Source: Malus domestica
Taxonomy: Eukaryota; Streptophyta; Magnoliopsida; Rosales; Rosaceae
Length of the DNA stretch: 64,000 nt
Assembly (NCBI RefSeq): GCF_042453785.1
Contig: NC_091673.1
Location: forward strand, 16,463,501-16,527,500
Direction of reading: 5' to 3'
Below are positions 23,691 through 34,514 of this stretch, in pieces. Numbering within the stretch: the first letter of the stretch is position 1; the number at the start of each line of letters is the position of its first letter. Made by a program: the position numbers and the translations under genes. The notes beneath the pieces were generated by a model that had not been told where the DNA came from, did not search any database, and saw only the letters and a program-made list of their open reading frames with translations.

Positions 23691-24601
23691 AAATTAGGGG
23701 TAGATACCGAGGCTGAGGCCTATTACTGATCTCATGGTTGAACCCGTCATTCGAATCAATGATAAGCTGATGGATACTTTGACGCTTGAGAAGAAGAGAG
23801 CTCGAGCTGATGATGGTCCTCCCAGAAACTTTGATATTGATCCTAAAGCATACACTTATGATGATGAAGTGACCAATGCAGAAGCTAGGATTAGCCTTAA
23901 GCATGTCACTTTTTGTGGCTACTGAGGCAAAGAGAAATGGGAAGTTCCAAGATCCGATTAGTGCACATATTGCTACCAGATTTGCAAGATTGACTGAAAG
24001 ACATAGCTCTTGGGAGGAAGAAACGGCTCGAATGCATTTGGCCATTACGCACGAAGGGGATAGGGAGCAAGAAAGGTTCGAAAGTAATTTCATGATGAAT
24101 GACCTCAACAAATACACCCCAGAGATGAAGAAGTTCTTACGTTATAAGCAAAAGGAAATTTTGCGAAGGTATGCCACAAGGAGTATATTTCAAGATGATG
24201 GTTCATCTCAAGACTATATCCCAAGTCCACCACCAAGTAAAGATGGTGAATATCATTATTATGTTTATGTAGTTTATGAATTATCGATTGTATTTAGTTT
24301 ATGTGGTTTATTAATTGTCGTTTGTATTAAGTTTCATGTATTGATTTAGTGATATTTTCAATATTTATCGGAATTTAAATATTTTTAGGTTTAAATGTTC
24401 ATAAAATTAATTTAGGATAGTCTACATTATTTTTTTCTTAAAGTTAATTTAAAAATAAATAATAGCCTAAATTCATTCTTTAATAATCTGGGGCTAAAAT
24501 TTTAGGCTAGAAGAGTTTGAGCAGAAAAGCCATTTCTGGATTAAAACCTAAATTTTCTGAACTAAAAATTTTAGGTTTGAGGCTAAGGGTTAAAGATTGT
24601 C
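23691..24601. mobile_element. Half of a Harbinger-like element with a second-ORF remnant
   Basis: The right end (complement GACAATCTTTAACCCTTAGC) is terminal-repeat-like and is followed by TAA (24602-24604), the usual target site. The last about 260 bp align in inverted orientation with the first about 250 bp of the MITE at 61671-62289. The plus-strand coding remnant at 23730-24250 (two frames) has a Glu/Arg-rich helix region, YTPEMKKFLRYKQKEILRR. This resembles the C-terminal part of the NAM-associated/MYB-like proteins found in plant Harbinger-type elements. The left end is missing. Confidence 0.65.
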
Positions 24602-24604
24602 TAA

Positions 24605-25890
24605 TCCATTTTACCTCATGTAACTTTTTGGTTTTAAAAAAAACTAAATTAATTTAATCACCGTTAGCCCACCCATGTTCACATTGAAAGCTCAATGCCA
24701 GTAATAATACAACACACTTCATTGAACCAGTTGAGTCCAACGTTATATATATATATACAGTTAGTTTTTTTTCCTTTTAAATTGCTTTCTAGTTCTTTTT
24801 CTTATTAATTGTACAACAATAATATCTTGTTCGATCATTTATTGGAGTCTCCTTATGGAATTTAACTTATGCAATATAAATAAATAAAAAAGTTAGCCCA
24901 CCTGATAAAAGAATCCTAGCTCCGTCCTGGCAAACGACGAATAGCAATGTAAAATGAAATCACTACAAAATTAAATACTAAGAATAAGTAGTCTAAATTA
25001 TACTTTCTTACTAGGTTTAGGCAAATGATCAAATCTTAATGCCAGAACATTGTTTAATGGTCAAATCTTAATATAACATTATATAGGCAAATGATCAAAT
25101 CTTCAAATTAGCCATAAATCAATCGAAGGCAAAGGCCAACCACATCTCTGAGTGAGTTTGTTAATGATAATAATGGTCCACAAGAAATGATTAATGAAAG
25201 ATTAAATTGATCTCTGATGCTTAAGTTAGTCTCTGTAAAAAGAGTGAGTGTTTAGGGTTTTCTATGTATAGAAAGGCTCTCTCCTGTTTTTGGTTGGGGA
25301 ATGATGTATTTATAGGGAGTATGGCCGACCTTTAGGGTAGAATTTGGTGAGAATATTTTCAAGATAGTGCGTAAATAATATCTTGGAATAATTGTGAAGA
25401 TATCCCAAAATAAATGTGATTGGGATTACTTACTTAAAAAAGTTTGTTTTCAATTGGGAATGCATTAAAAATAGGATTTAGTAATTAATCTTATCTTCAA
25501 TGCACTTAACTTTTTCTTGCCACGAGCAGGGAGCATTCAGCATTCGTAGTTCGTTGCCTGCATGTCCTACGATGTTGAACTGCACATGGGATGCCCTGAT
25601 CATTTAATAAGGGAATCTTGTCTTTCTTGGCTAAAAGTCCACGTGTCACCTCCAAGATTTTTGGGATTATTTTTAGCTCCATGTGAACGTTAAAGGGTTC
25701 CACATTGGTGAAAGGAGAAACATTGCAAGAGTTTATAAGTAAGTTGGGCGTCACAATATTGCCAATTAACTTTATGATGGAATCTCAACTTCCTTCATTT
25801 GTAATAAAGCGCACACACTGGTGCTTAATTAGCAATACACTAAATTACATCGGTAATAATTGTATATATAAACAAGGTATAGACTTGATA
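24605..25890. other. Non-coding stretch, possible LTR remnant
   Basis: No protein-like frame. A TATA-type box in 'gtatttatagggag' (about 25308) and the surrounding composition resemble an LTR, but I could not find TG/CA ends or a duplication. A TA microsatellite lies at about 24747-24758. Confidence 0.4.
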
Positions 25891-25911
25891 TAACAAGGAA
25901 TCAAAGATTGT

Positions 25912-26115
25912 CAATCATCACAAGGTGGCCCAGTGGTTGAGGACGAATTCCAAGCCTATATTTTAGAAGGTATGTTCTTGGATCGATTTCTAATGATAGT
26001 GAATCACACAATGGTAGCTAAAAGAGATTGAAAAGCCTATGTGAGTCATATCGACCTCTAACAATAGATTTCCGTGACAAAGCTTCGAGCTGATCCTTTT
26101 TTCATAAAAGAAACA
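25912..26115 (+). mobile_element. tRNA-derived SINE (about 204 bp)
   Basis: It is flanked by a perfect 17-bp direct repeat aaggaatcaaagattgt (25895-25911 and 26116-26132), the length expected for LINE-machinery insertion. A pol III A box (tggcccagtgg, 25926-25936) and a B box (ggatcgatttc, 25980-25990; one or two mismatches to GGTTCGANTCC) are correctly spaced. The 3' end is A-rich (cataaaagaaac). No coding function. Confidence 0.85.
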
Positions 26116-26399
26116 AAGGAATCAAAGATTGTATTATGTTTGGATCGATAAGGACATTTAAAGACATAAAAAACTTTTAAATTAATTGTTATAAATGTAC
26201 TATAACAACACTACTAATTAACTACCGATCAACTGCTAAAGCACTGCAAATGTTCTACAATGATACTTTCAATGGGATGCATCTAGGACTAGCCTATGTA
26301 TGGAATGGATTATGGGATAGCACCTCTATGCGTTCTTTTGGTTGATATATCAACTCTAATGAACTATCCTTAATCGTTTTGTCCCTTGTTATCAGTCAA

Positions 26400-26535
26400 A
26401 TGACCCACCCAGTTTCTCATTTTGGTCTCTGAGTTTCAAAATTGATCAATGTAGTTCCTAACTTGCACTGTTACGCATCATTGTAATCCTTCCGTTTTGT
26501 AACTCCATGGACCAAAATGAGGATTTGGCTCAATC
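26400..26535. mobile_element. Degenerate palindromic MITE
   Basis: ctcattttggtctctgagttt on the left pairs with the complement of aactccatggaccaaaatgag on the right, and the arms continue with mismatches outwards. Flanking duplications are not clear. Confidence 0.5.
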
Positions 26536-27580
26536 TGTCAATGACCTTTTCTTTTGAAAATATAATTTATGGACTTAATTTCTAACCGAGTAATAATCTA
26601 CAAACCAAATCAGCAGTTTATTCTATCATACAACTCTGTGCTAAATCTATGCTTAGTATTGGACATTTTAATTTACCTCTTTCTAAGAAAAAATTTCACT
26701 TAAATACCAAATAAGCACTAAGAGCTTATGGTTAGAGAGAAAACTTACATACAACGTGAATATCACTTTTGGCATGGATTATACACGCACTCATATCCCT
26801 TATGAATTATTATGGTTAAGTTGTGGTATTACGTAGTGTCACCATCATAATTCATATCCCTAATGAATTATTATGGTTACACTAAAAGCATATGGTTTGG
26901 ATACTACGTAATGGTATTAATTTCAGTTGCAAACTTGCAGTTAAGTCATTCTCCCAGTGCTGCCCCTTCCTACCACAATAATTCATCCTCATATTGGTTA
27001 TGCATACGTCGTCGACTTATTTCCCCTGTTGAAAGGCAAGTTTATGTATTTATATCCACAACAGGATTAAGGTCCACTCGAACAATTGTAAAATGATAAA
27101 TAAAAATTACTACGGAATATAGGAGTACGTACAAATAAAAATACAATCAAACAATGAAGTTCTTATCTTTCAAATGAGCAGTGCATGAATTAATTGATGA
27201 TAACTTGTTATTCAAACAAACTTAAGCCTTCTAAGTAACAGAACATGTCAACTAGAATTTTTTTTTTAAATTAAAAACACAAGGATGATATCTTATAAAT
27301 ATTTAACAACGAAATTTATTATTTTTTTTAGTCAAAAGAAATTTGTTGTTTTAAATAAAATTTTGCATATGAAACTTATATTTTTTTTTGTTTTGTGCGT
27401 TTACCACTCAAACTAGGAAAAGAAGAGTAAATTTAAGATAAGTCGAATTTTGTAATTCATTATGTTTTATTCACTATGTTGGGTTATGTCCATTCATTGA
27501 TTATCCACATCAGTTTATTTTCATTAAATTGTGGTAAATGACATCTCTTATTTAATGGATTATTTAGGAACAATTACGCT
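26536..27580. other. Non-coding AT-rich stretch
   Basis: Contains a short direct repeat of 'tatccctwatgaattattatggtta' type at about 26796-26819 and 26854-26879. No gene or element end recognised. Confidence 0.45.
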
Positions 27581-27678
27581 AAGGGGAGGGGATGAACTTA
27601 GCCTCATAATGGGCTAGCAATAATGTTGTTTAAATTCGCCTTTGGTGAGAATCAAACCTAAGACCTCTCACGTACAAG

Positions 27679-28716
27679 TAGGCCTGGCAAACGGGTCGTG
27701 TTTGCGGTGTTTTGTGTCGTTTTTGTGTAACACCTGTTATCTTAACTTGTCGTGACACACCCCAACCCATAATGTCCACTAGGACTCTGAATCGAGATGT
27801 GCTGGCCGATACCTAGAAGGTGACGAAGTCATAAAGTATAGTGATGTGGAAGATGTGAATAAATTTAAGCCTAAAAGTACCTAAAAACCAGAGTGCGCTG
27901 TGAGCAGGAATGAACTCATTTCACACATGAGGTCAGAGCATAAGTACTACGAGGATACGCCAAGAAAATAACCTTACGTGATGTGACACAACAGTTAACA
28001 AAAGTCAACACTTTGTCTTAAAGGGCATTTTCATAAATTCACTTTCTAAAATTATAAAAATCATAATTTTTAGGGACGAGCTGTTACATGTCTTGTCGTG
28101 TCGCAACCGTTATATTAACGGGTCCTTAACAGGTCAGGTCACTTTACCTAACAGGTAAAATGACCTAACTCGTTATGACCCGTTAATAAAAACATTTTTT
28201 TTCTTAAATTTGCGCATACCACATTACCATTTAAATATTACTTCAAAACATAAAAACACATTTGCCGTTAAGTACTACATCTACACTCCAAAATAAAAGC
28301 CTAATAAAAAAGCACCAATACACTAATAGTCTACATAAAAATATAAAAAATGCAAGGATATGCTAAATAAAAGAGAAGTTTACCGAAATAATTGTGAAAA
28401 AACAAATAATAGTACTATACCATATTAAAATATATTACCTTCTTTTCCAAATTTTTTAAATTTAGTTTAATATATATATATATATATATATATAATTATT
28501 ATAGTATTTTTGGGGGTATAAAATGATTAAATTAACATTTTGCTTATTATATATCGTGTTACCCACGTGTATATCTGGACCAACTCATTATCTTAACAGG
28601 TGCTTATCGGGTTACCCGATAACGACCCAATTCTTTATCGTGTCGACCCGATAACCTGTTAATTTTGTGTCGTTTTGTGTCGGGTTAACGGGTTGTGTCA
28701 GAAATTGTCAGGCCTA
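27679..28716. mobile_element. Non-autonomous hAT element, 1,038 bp
   Basis: Ends are TAGGCCTGGCAAACGGG on the left and, on the opposite strand, TAGGCCTGACAATTTCTG on the right. Subterminal zones are rich in 'acgggt/gacccg' motifs (27694-28190 and 28550-28700). The flanking 8-mers cgtacaag and cttacaaa each differ by one base from CTTACAAG or its equivalent in the intact SINE, so they are a decayed 8-bp duplication. No transposase frame. The centre includes a stretch starting tgacacaccccaaccc (about 27753) resembling the LTR start at 34569. Confidence 0.8.
28470..28494. repeat. TA dinucleotide microsatellite
   Basis: Uninterrupted ta units inside the hAT element 27679-28716. Confidence 0.9.
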
Positions 28717-28762
28717 CTTACAAATGAAGAGGAATATCACTAGACTATAGTACTAAGTGACA

Positions 28763-29260
28763 AAACTTTTTTTTTGGTACATCGATATTTTTACAATATA
28801 GGGAGGGAAAGTTCAGCCAAACCACATAATAGCTGGTGACGTCATGATTTTTTTTAATTGTCTTTACATTTACAAGTTTACCTTTCTATTATTGAAAAAT
28901 AAGTCTCTATATTCTTATTTGTACTGTTTCTTTCTCTCTATTTTTTCTTCTTCCTTTTTTTTTCTCCCTTCCTTCTCCTTCATACATGTGTCTCTCTTTC
29001 TCTCACTCCTCCTCCTTTGTCATTTTCACTTTGTTTCTTTATCTCTTCCTTCTTCCTACCTTTCTCTCTTACCTCATCCTTCTTCTTCGTCTTTGCCTCT
29101 CCTATTTCTTCTTTATGCTTCTTTCTCCCTTCTTTTCTTCTTCTTCTTATTGTTCACTAGATTTATGAGTTTTTTTAGAATGATTGAGATTTTAGATTTT
29201 TTTTTAATTTTAGTATTTTTTAAAGTGTTTGATTTTTAAGGTTTGATTGATTTGGATGCA
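28763..29260. other. Pyrimidine-rich non-coding stretch
   Basis: About 28920-29155 is almost pure C/T on the plus strand (ttcttcctt, ctctctt runs). Open frames here are compositional and do not represent a gene. Confidence 0.6.
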
Positions 29261-29595
29261 TGAATTTTGAAAATGATCTTAGAAAAACACATGAATTTGA
29301 AACTGATCTTGCATAACTGCTGAAAGTTTTGAAACTGATCTTGCATAAATACTGGAATTGTGAAACTGATCTTGTAGAAGTGCTGGAACTTTGACATTGA
29401 TCTAGCAGAAGTGCTGAAATTTTGAAATTGATCACACAAAGTGCAAAAAAAATTGAAATTTATCTTACACAAGTGTTGGAATTTTGAAACTGAACTTGCA
29501 GAAGTGCATGAATTATGAAACTGATATTGCATAAAATTTTGAAATTGATTTTGCAAAAGTGCATGAATTGTGAAACTAATCTTGCAAAAATTAAT
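29261..29595. repeat. Degenerate minisatellite, unit about 31 bp, about ten copies
   Basis: The unit core 'gaaactgatcttgca.aagtgctg.aatttt' recurs roughly every 30-33 bp (for example 29295, 29330, 29361, 29487, 29517, 29571), with substitutions between copies. Because the unit is near a multiple of three in places, long open frames appear on the minus strand, with a repeating 'FQNF...SARS.SK' theme, but these are by-products of the repeat. Confidence 0.82.
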
Positions 29596-30914
29596 GGGTA
29601 AATTACACTGTACCACTCAGGTTTGAAGTCTATTACAACCTCATACAACATCTTCAAAACATTTCATTTTCATACCTCAAGTACTATTTTATTTCAATAT
29701 AATACATCCGTTACATTTTTTATCCATTGTTCTATTAAGAGCTGACGTGGCTGCCACATTTATGCCACGTGGCATTTTTTAATTTTTTTTTATGAATTTA
29801 AAAATAATTAATTAAAGAAAAGTTAAAAAAAAACCCTAAAACCCATCTTTCCTGACCCACTTCTCCTCCACTCTCTTCACCTCCCCTCCCTTCTCTTTCC
29901 CACTCCTTCCTCTTCACCTCCCCACCACACCTGCCGCCTCCTCATTTCCCTCCCACTCCACTAAACCCATTATCCAATTCCTCTTCAACCCCCAAACCCC
30001 TACCCTCACCCACCGCACCACCCATATTAGCCCCCTCACCGCCGTCGAAGCCCCAGAAAAGATCAAGAAACTCGACACCGACATCTCCAGCCTCACCCTT
30101 GAGGAGGCCTGTATCCTCGTCGACTACCTCCAGGACAAGCTCAACATCTTTGCTGCTGCCCTCGCTTCAGCCGTCGTTGTGGCCGTTGCGCCAAGAGCGG
30201 GCGAGGCCCCACCATCGTGGAGGATAAGATGGAGTTCGATGTGCAGGAGAAGGTGGAGAGAGGGAGGGTAGGGTAATTGACTGGGAGTTGTATGGCATTG
30301 GGTCCAGATTTTTTAAGTTTTAAACTTCCTTAAAATTTTGAATTTTCTGCATTTTTGTTCTTGGGTTCAAATTCTGGAAAATTGGGGTTGGAATCCATTG
30401 AATTTTTGGAGTTATTTATTGTTTGGTTGTCGAGAAAATGAGGGAAAATTGATGGGAAAGCTGGGTAATTTGTTTAGAACAAATCTAGGTAATCTAGGTG
30501 GGGTGGGGTGGGGGGTTGCGGGGGAGGTGGGATGGGGGGGTGGGTTTGGGTTGCAGGGAAGGGGAAGGGATCGGTTGGGGGAGGTGAAGAAAGTGGAGGA
30601 GAGGGGTGAGGGGGGGTTGCAAGGAAGGGGAAGGGATGCGTTTCTGGGATTTTTTTTATTTTTTTACTTTTATTTAGTTAATTATTTTTAAATGCATATA
30701 AATTATTTTGTTTGCCATGTGACACAAATGTGGTAGCCACGTGACATAAATGTGGCTGCCACATCAACTTTTAACGGAACAATGGATGGAAAATCTAACG
30801 GATGTATTATATTGAAATAAAATAGTACTTGAGGTATGAAAGTGAAATGTTTTGAAGGTGTAGTATAAGGTTGCAATAGACCTCAAACCTGACGTAGTAC
30901 AGTGCAATTTACCC
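29596..30914. mobile_element. Pack-MULE-like element, 1,319 bp, family GGGTAAATTAC, copy 2
   Basis: It starts GGGTAAATTACACTGTAC and ends with the inverted copy. Terminal inverted repeats of about 190 bp are clearly related to those of 14365-15477. A perfect 9-bp duplication aaaattaat flanks it (29587-29595 and 30915-30923). There is no transposase. The interior is GC-rich and includes a ribosomal protein L12 gene fragment, so it fits the Pack-MULE class (Mutator-type elements carrying host gene pieces). It sits at the end of the minisatellite. Confidence 0.9.
29945..30262 (+). pseudogene. Captured fragment of an organellar ribosomal protein L7/L12 gene
   Basis: The plus strand encodes APEKIKKLDTDISSLTLEEA followed by CILVDYLQDKLNIFAAALAS (about 30045-30165), then an Ala/Val-rich linker. 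This is the N-terminal dimerisation region and hinge of plant organelle-targeted L12 proteins. After a one-base shift near 30214 the frame reads TIVEDKMEFDV, like the start of the L12 C-terminal domain (VEEKTEFDV). The C-terminal domain is then lost. Upstream codons (HRTTHISPLTAV) could be the end of a mitochondrial targeting sequence. It is a broken fragment inside a Mutator-like element. Confidence 0.85.
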
Positions 30915-31205
30915 AAAATTAATTTATACTGATCTAAAATCAGTTTGAAGTTTTTATGGACGATGTCAGTTTGTAGTTTTGTCTTGGTTAAATAATAAGT
31001 CTACTGTATATTCTCTCTCCTTGAAATGATTCAAAACTAGAAGAGTTCTGTGAAATGTATTTTGTGTTTCTGCATGTCATAACTTTACGATGTACCTTGT
31101 GCACCTTAAAGGAGCAAAAATGTAGGAAATACACACACACACATATACATAGACTAGTATGATTTTTGTAAATGTATGAAGATTAAATGTCTTTGGACTA
31201 TTTTC

Positions 31206-31372
31206 ATGGGGGAACTTTAACGAAAAGCTCTTGGTACTGTTCCCTTTAACGAAAAACCACATTTTTACACTAAAAAGTCAATCCTGGTACTATTCACTTT
31301 ACCCTTTATTTTGTCCTTATCATTAAAACTTAAAGTTTTCAAGCCCTTTTCATTAGTTTTCTTTTTAATCAA
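31206..31372. mobile_element. Small MITE, copy 3 of the AACTTTAACGAAAAG family
   Basis: Starts ggggaactttaacgaaaagc and ends cttttcattagttttc, an imperfect inverted pair; the interior (taacgaaaaaccacattttt) matches copies 1 and 2 in inverted orientation. The borders are approximate because no clean duplication is seen. Confidence 0.7.
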
Positions 31373-32380
31373 ATTATGGTGTAGGTATCATATATGATGA
31401 CTTAGAAATTTTTATTAACTATTTTTTTAGGAAAGTGGCTAAATCTTCATATTTAAATATTTAAATTAAAAATATGAATAAAGATGCATAAATCCAAAAG
31501 TTTAATTAAATTAGATAAATAAAACAGTAGACTAAATCCAATAACAGTTCAAATTTAAGACCTAAATCAAAATACCCCTTATGTAAGTTTGACGACGCGT
31601 GTTGCATGATATAACATTTTGTAGTCAATCTCATCAATTCACAAGCAGAATGAAAGTGAAAAACAATAATCAACTCATCACTCATTTCTTTCAAAGATTA
31701 GGGCGTTCAATAGTCAACGGTACACAAACAAAACGTAAAACCATTAAGTTGTTTAACCTTAAGTTTTTGTTTCATACATTCTCTTAATTTCTCCCTCATT
31801 CCTCCCTTTACCCATTTTCATCCTTTTTTTCCCTTAATATAAACTTGCCTCCTATCTCTAGTTCAAAAAATTGAAGAAGAAATGAATTTCACTCTGAAAT
31901 TCGTGAAATATTCAGGTTGAGCCGTGTGATAAGTCAAAACAGAAATGCCATTAACATTAACCAAAATTGAAAAAAAAAAAAGTGATAATTCTACTAAATG
32001 AACATCATGTCACCTAACAATTGTAACCTTACTTAGTGGCCGACTATAAGCACAGTTGTTCAACATTTTTTTCGTTCTGGGTTACATACCTCAAACGTCC
32101 TGTCACGAAGTAACCTTAGTTAGGGACTCATGGTCAGATTTGTTAGGTTCTTGAGAAGCTTAATCCTGTTTTTGACCAACTAGTCTGTCGAGAATGGACG
32201 GAATGCCGTCGAGATTTGGACTGGAAGAGAAAACGGAGAAGAGAAATGGAAGAGAAAGTAAAGGGTCAAACTGGTCTGCCACTTGTCGAAATTTAAGTGG
32301 AGATAGGATGCCAGCTTGTTTGGTCCCACTACCAGTCAAGTCGCTCTCCCTTGTTAGGGGAGGGTTCTTTTCCTAAATTC
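31373..32380. other. Non-coding stretch
   Basis: AT-rich. No protein-family frame seen. A short open frame at 32194-32376 has no recognisable domain. Confidence 0.45.
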
Positions 32381-32383
32381 TAA

Positions 32384-34514
32384 GACCATCTTCAACTGAA
32401 GGGTCTAGATGGCCGAAAGTAGCCTGAAAATCGTCTCCAATCGAGGATTAAGTTAAAGGGCTTGTGGGTCTCACTGAACAAAAAAGGGCCAAAGGGCTAA
32501 CAGGCTGGCTCAAATGAGCCAGCCATCCGGCCTCGGGCCAAGCCATAAGCCGTTATTCATTTTTTATTTATTTATTTATTTACAAAATTTTTATTTATTT
32601 TTAATTCTATTTTTTCCCTATAACTTCCTAAGCCATTAAACAACATTAAATTAAATTAAGTAACATGAAACAACATTAAACAATATGAAACAAGATTAAA
32701 TAATATTAAACAACATAAAAATTATACAACATAAAAATAAAAAAAAACATTTACCAACATAAAACTTAAATGCCTACTCCATGCTTCTTTTGGCTCAAAG
32801 ATATGCAACAAGATCCTCTTGTAGGTACTTGTTTGTGGGACGGAAACGTATCATCTTATAGCGCTTCATGTACTCATTTAAAGAGATACTACCAGTTCTT
32901 GGATTGAAAGGCAAATTAGGCCCATCATATATTTTTGCACGAGCCCTTCTTGACCTATTTGGATCATCTTCGTCGTCATCAGACTCTCCATCAATATTCT
33001 CATCTCGCTCATCCTCCACAATCATGTTGTGTAATATGATGCAAGACATTATGATGGAATCTAAATTTTCTCGACTCCACCTTCTTGTTAGTTCCTTGAT
33101 GATCTTCCACCATGCCTGTAGAATATCGAAAGCTCTCTCAATATCTTTTTGGTATGCCTCTTGATGTAAGGTAAAACATTTTTCAGCATTATTTTTACAG
33201 TTTGGAATTGCTTGGACAAGTGTCACCCACTTTGGGTAGATGTCATCTGCCAAGTAATACCCCATATTGTACTGACGATCGTTGATGTAGTAGTCAAGTT
33301 GAGGTGATTTACCTTCCGACATGTTATTGAAGAGGGGTGAACGCTCAAGAACTATAATGTCATTTTGGGATCTAAGGACTCCAAAGAAAGCATGTCAGAT
33401 CCATGTGTCATATGAGGCAATCGCCTCTAACACAATAGTTGGCTTTCTCGACCTTCCGCTAAAGCCTCATTGTCATCCGGTGGGACAGTTCTTCCAATTC
33501 CAATGCATGCAATCTAATGACCCTATCATGCCTTGAAACCATGGTCTTCAGCTTTGCGAATGAGCCGATTTAGATCTTCTTGATTTGGCTCACGGAGGTA
33601 CTCCGCTATGTAAAGCTGAACAATTGTGTTACAGAATTCAGCAAGAATATTAAGGCATGTAGACTTAGATATACAATGGGTTTCATCCATCAAATCAGCT
33701 CGAGAGCCATAGGCCATCATTTGTAGTGCAATAGTAACCTTCTGATGAGGTGAGAAACTAGGGCAGCTTGTTCTATCCAGCTTCTGTTGAAAGTATGGAT
33801 TGACCTGCTGGACATTATGAAGTAAACGCTCGAAGACATGACGCCTCATCTGGAAGCGACGTCTGAAATCATCTTCTGTGTACATCGAGTTGGGGTTGAA
33901 GTAGTTGTTCATTAGATTGTTATGCGTTATCGCTCTATTGGTTTGTAAAAGCGACCAGCAACAGAGCCACCCCATTGAGGTTGTTCCTCAATTGGCTGAC
34001 ACACCATGGCCACATCCATGGCTGCCACATATTGTGTGTTATGCCATGCTTCATCTTCTTCATCAGACTTCTCATATTCTCGTCTCATCTGCGCCCATTT
34101 TTCTTCCAATTCGAAATTGGATGAGGACCCCCAGTTGGAATTTGAAGAGGATCCAAAGTTGGAACTCATTGTAAACATGAATTGAAAGAAATTGAATTAA
34201 AAGAGATTGAATTCAAAGGTGTGTGAATTATAGCCCAATATCTACCATATTTATAGCCAAGAAAAATTTAAATCCAACGTCATACTAACGTCAGCTAGTT
34301 GTTGGATTTGAATTTGAATTTTTTTCGACCAAAATTTAAAAAAAAAATATTAAAAAAATCTCAATTTTTCCTATAAATTTAAGTTGCTGTAGTTTTTAAA
34401 TTTAAATAATAAATTATTTTTGCCCCTATGACCATTTGGGTCTCGATTGGAGACGGTTTTTTGTCACAAGGCTAAAACAAGCCCTATGGCCATTTGGCCC
34501 TCGGTTGGAGATGG
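32384..34514 (-). mobile_element. PIF/Harbinger DNA transposon, about 2.1 kb
   Basis: The left end reads GACCATCTTCAACTGAAGGG. The right end, on the other strand, reads CCATCTCCAACCGAGGGCC. TAA is present at both borders (32381-32383, 34515-34517), the target site typical of this superfamily. The minus strand carries a broken ALP1-like transposase. A related element end lies at 58548-58602. Confidence 0.85.
32795..34178 (-). pseudogene. PIF/Harbinger (ALP1-like, DDE_Tnp_4) transposase with frameshifts and stops
   Basis: Reading 34178 to 32795: an Asn/Ser-rich N-terminus; a helical region with YTEDDFRRRFQMRRHVFERL and MAYGSRADLMDE (33975-33526); the first catalytic Asp in GSLDCMHW (about 33519-33496, in another frame); then SQNDI; and the Glu in KDIERAFDILQ (about 33145). 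An Asp/Glu-rich tail and a conserved NLPFNPRTGSISLNEYMKRY end the protein. One frameshift lies near 33930-33975, another at about 33526, and several stops fall between 33500 and 33340. Family members are usually about 400 aa. The catalytic residues can be located, but the protein cannot be made in one piece. Confidence 0.88.

Larger units (their letters stand above)
27581..28762 (-). mobile_element. Au-like tRNA-derived SINE, split by a hAT element
   Basis: Reading the minus strand, the 5' part (28762 to 28717) contains the A box TAGTCTAGTGATAT. The 3' part (27678 to about 27581) contains the B box GGTTTGATTCT, then CCAAAGGCGAATTT and GCTAGCCCATTATGAGGCTA. These phrases match what I remember of the plant Au SINE family. 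The two halves are separated by the hAT element 27679-28716. The SINE is therefore older than the hAT insertion. Confidence 0.8.

Noticed and set aside
25921-25995. Possible tRNA gene (A and B boxes)
   Set aside because: No acceptor stem or cloverleaf, and a 17-bp duplication encloses a 204-bp unit, so a SINE is the better explanation.
28844-29239. Plus-strand 131-codon frame rich in Phe, Leu and Ser
   Set aside because: Pure pyrimidine-tract composition; no membrane protein pattern beyond that.
29261-29595. Regularly spaced repeats as a possible CRISPR-like array
   Set aside because: Units are contiguous and degenerate with no unique spacers, in a plant nuclear context; a minisatellite explains it.
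29236-29616. Minus-strand 126-codon frame with a repeating peptide
   Set aside because: Produced by the 31-bp minisatellite; units vary without sign of selection on the peptide.
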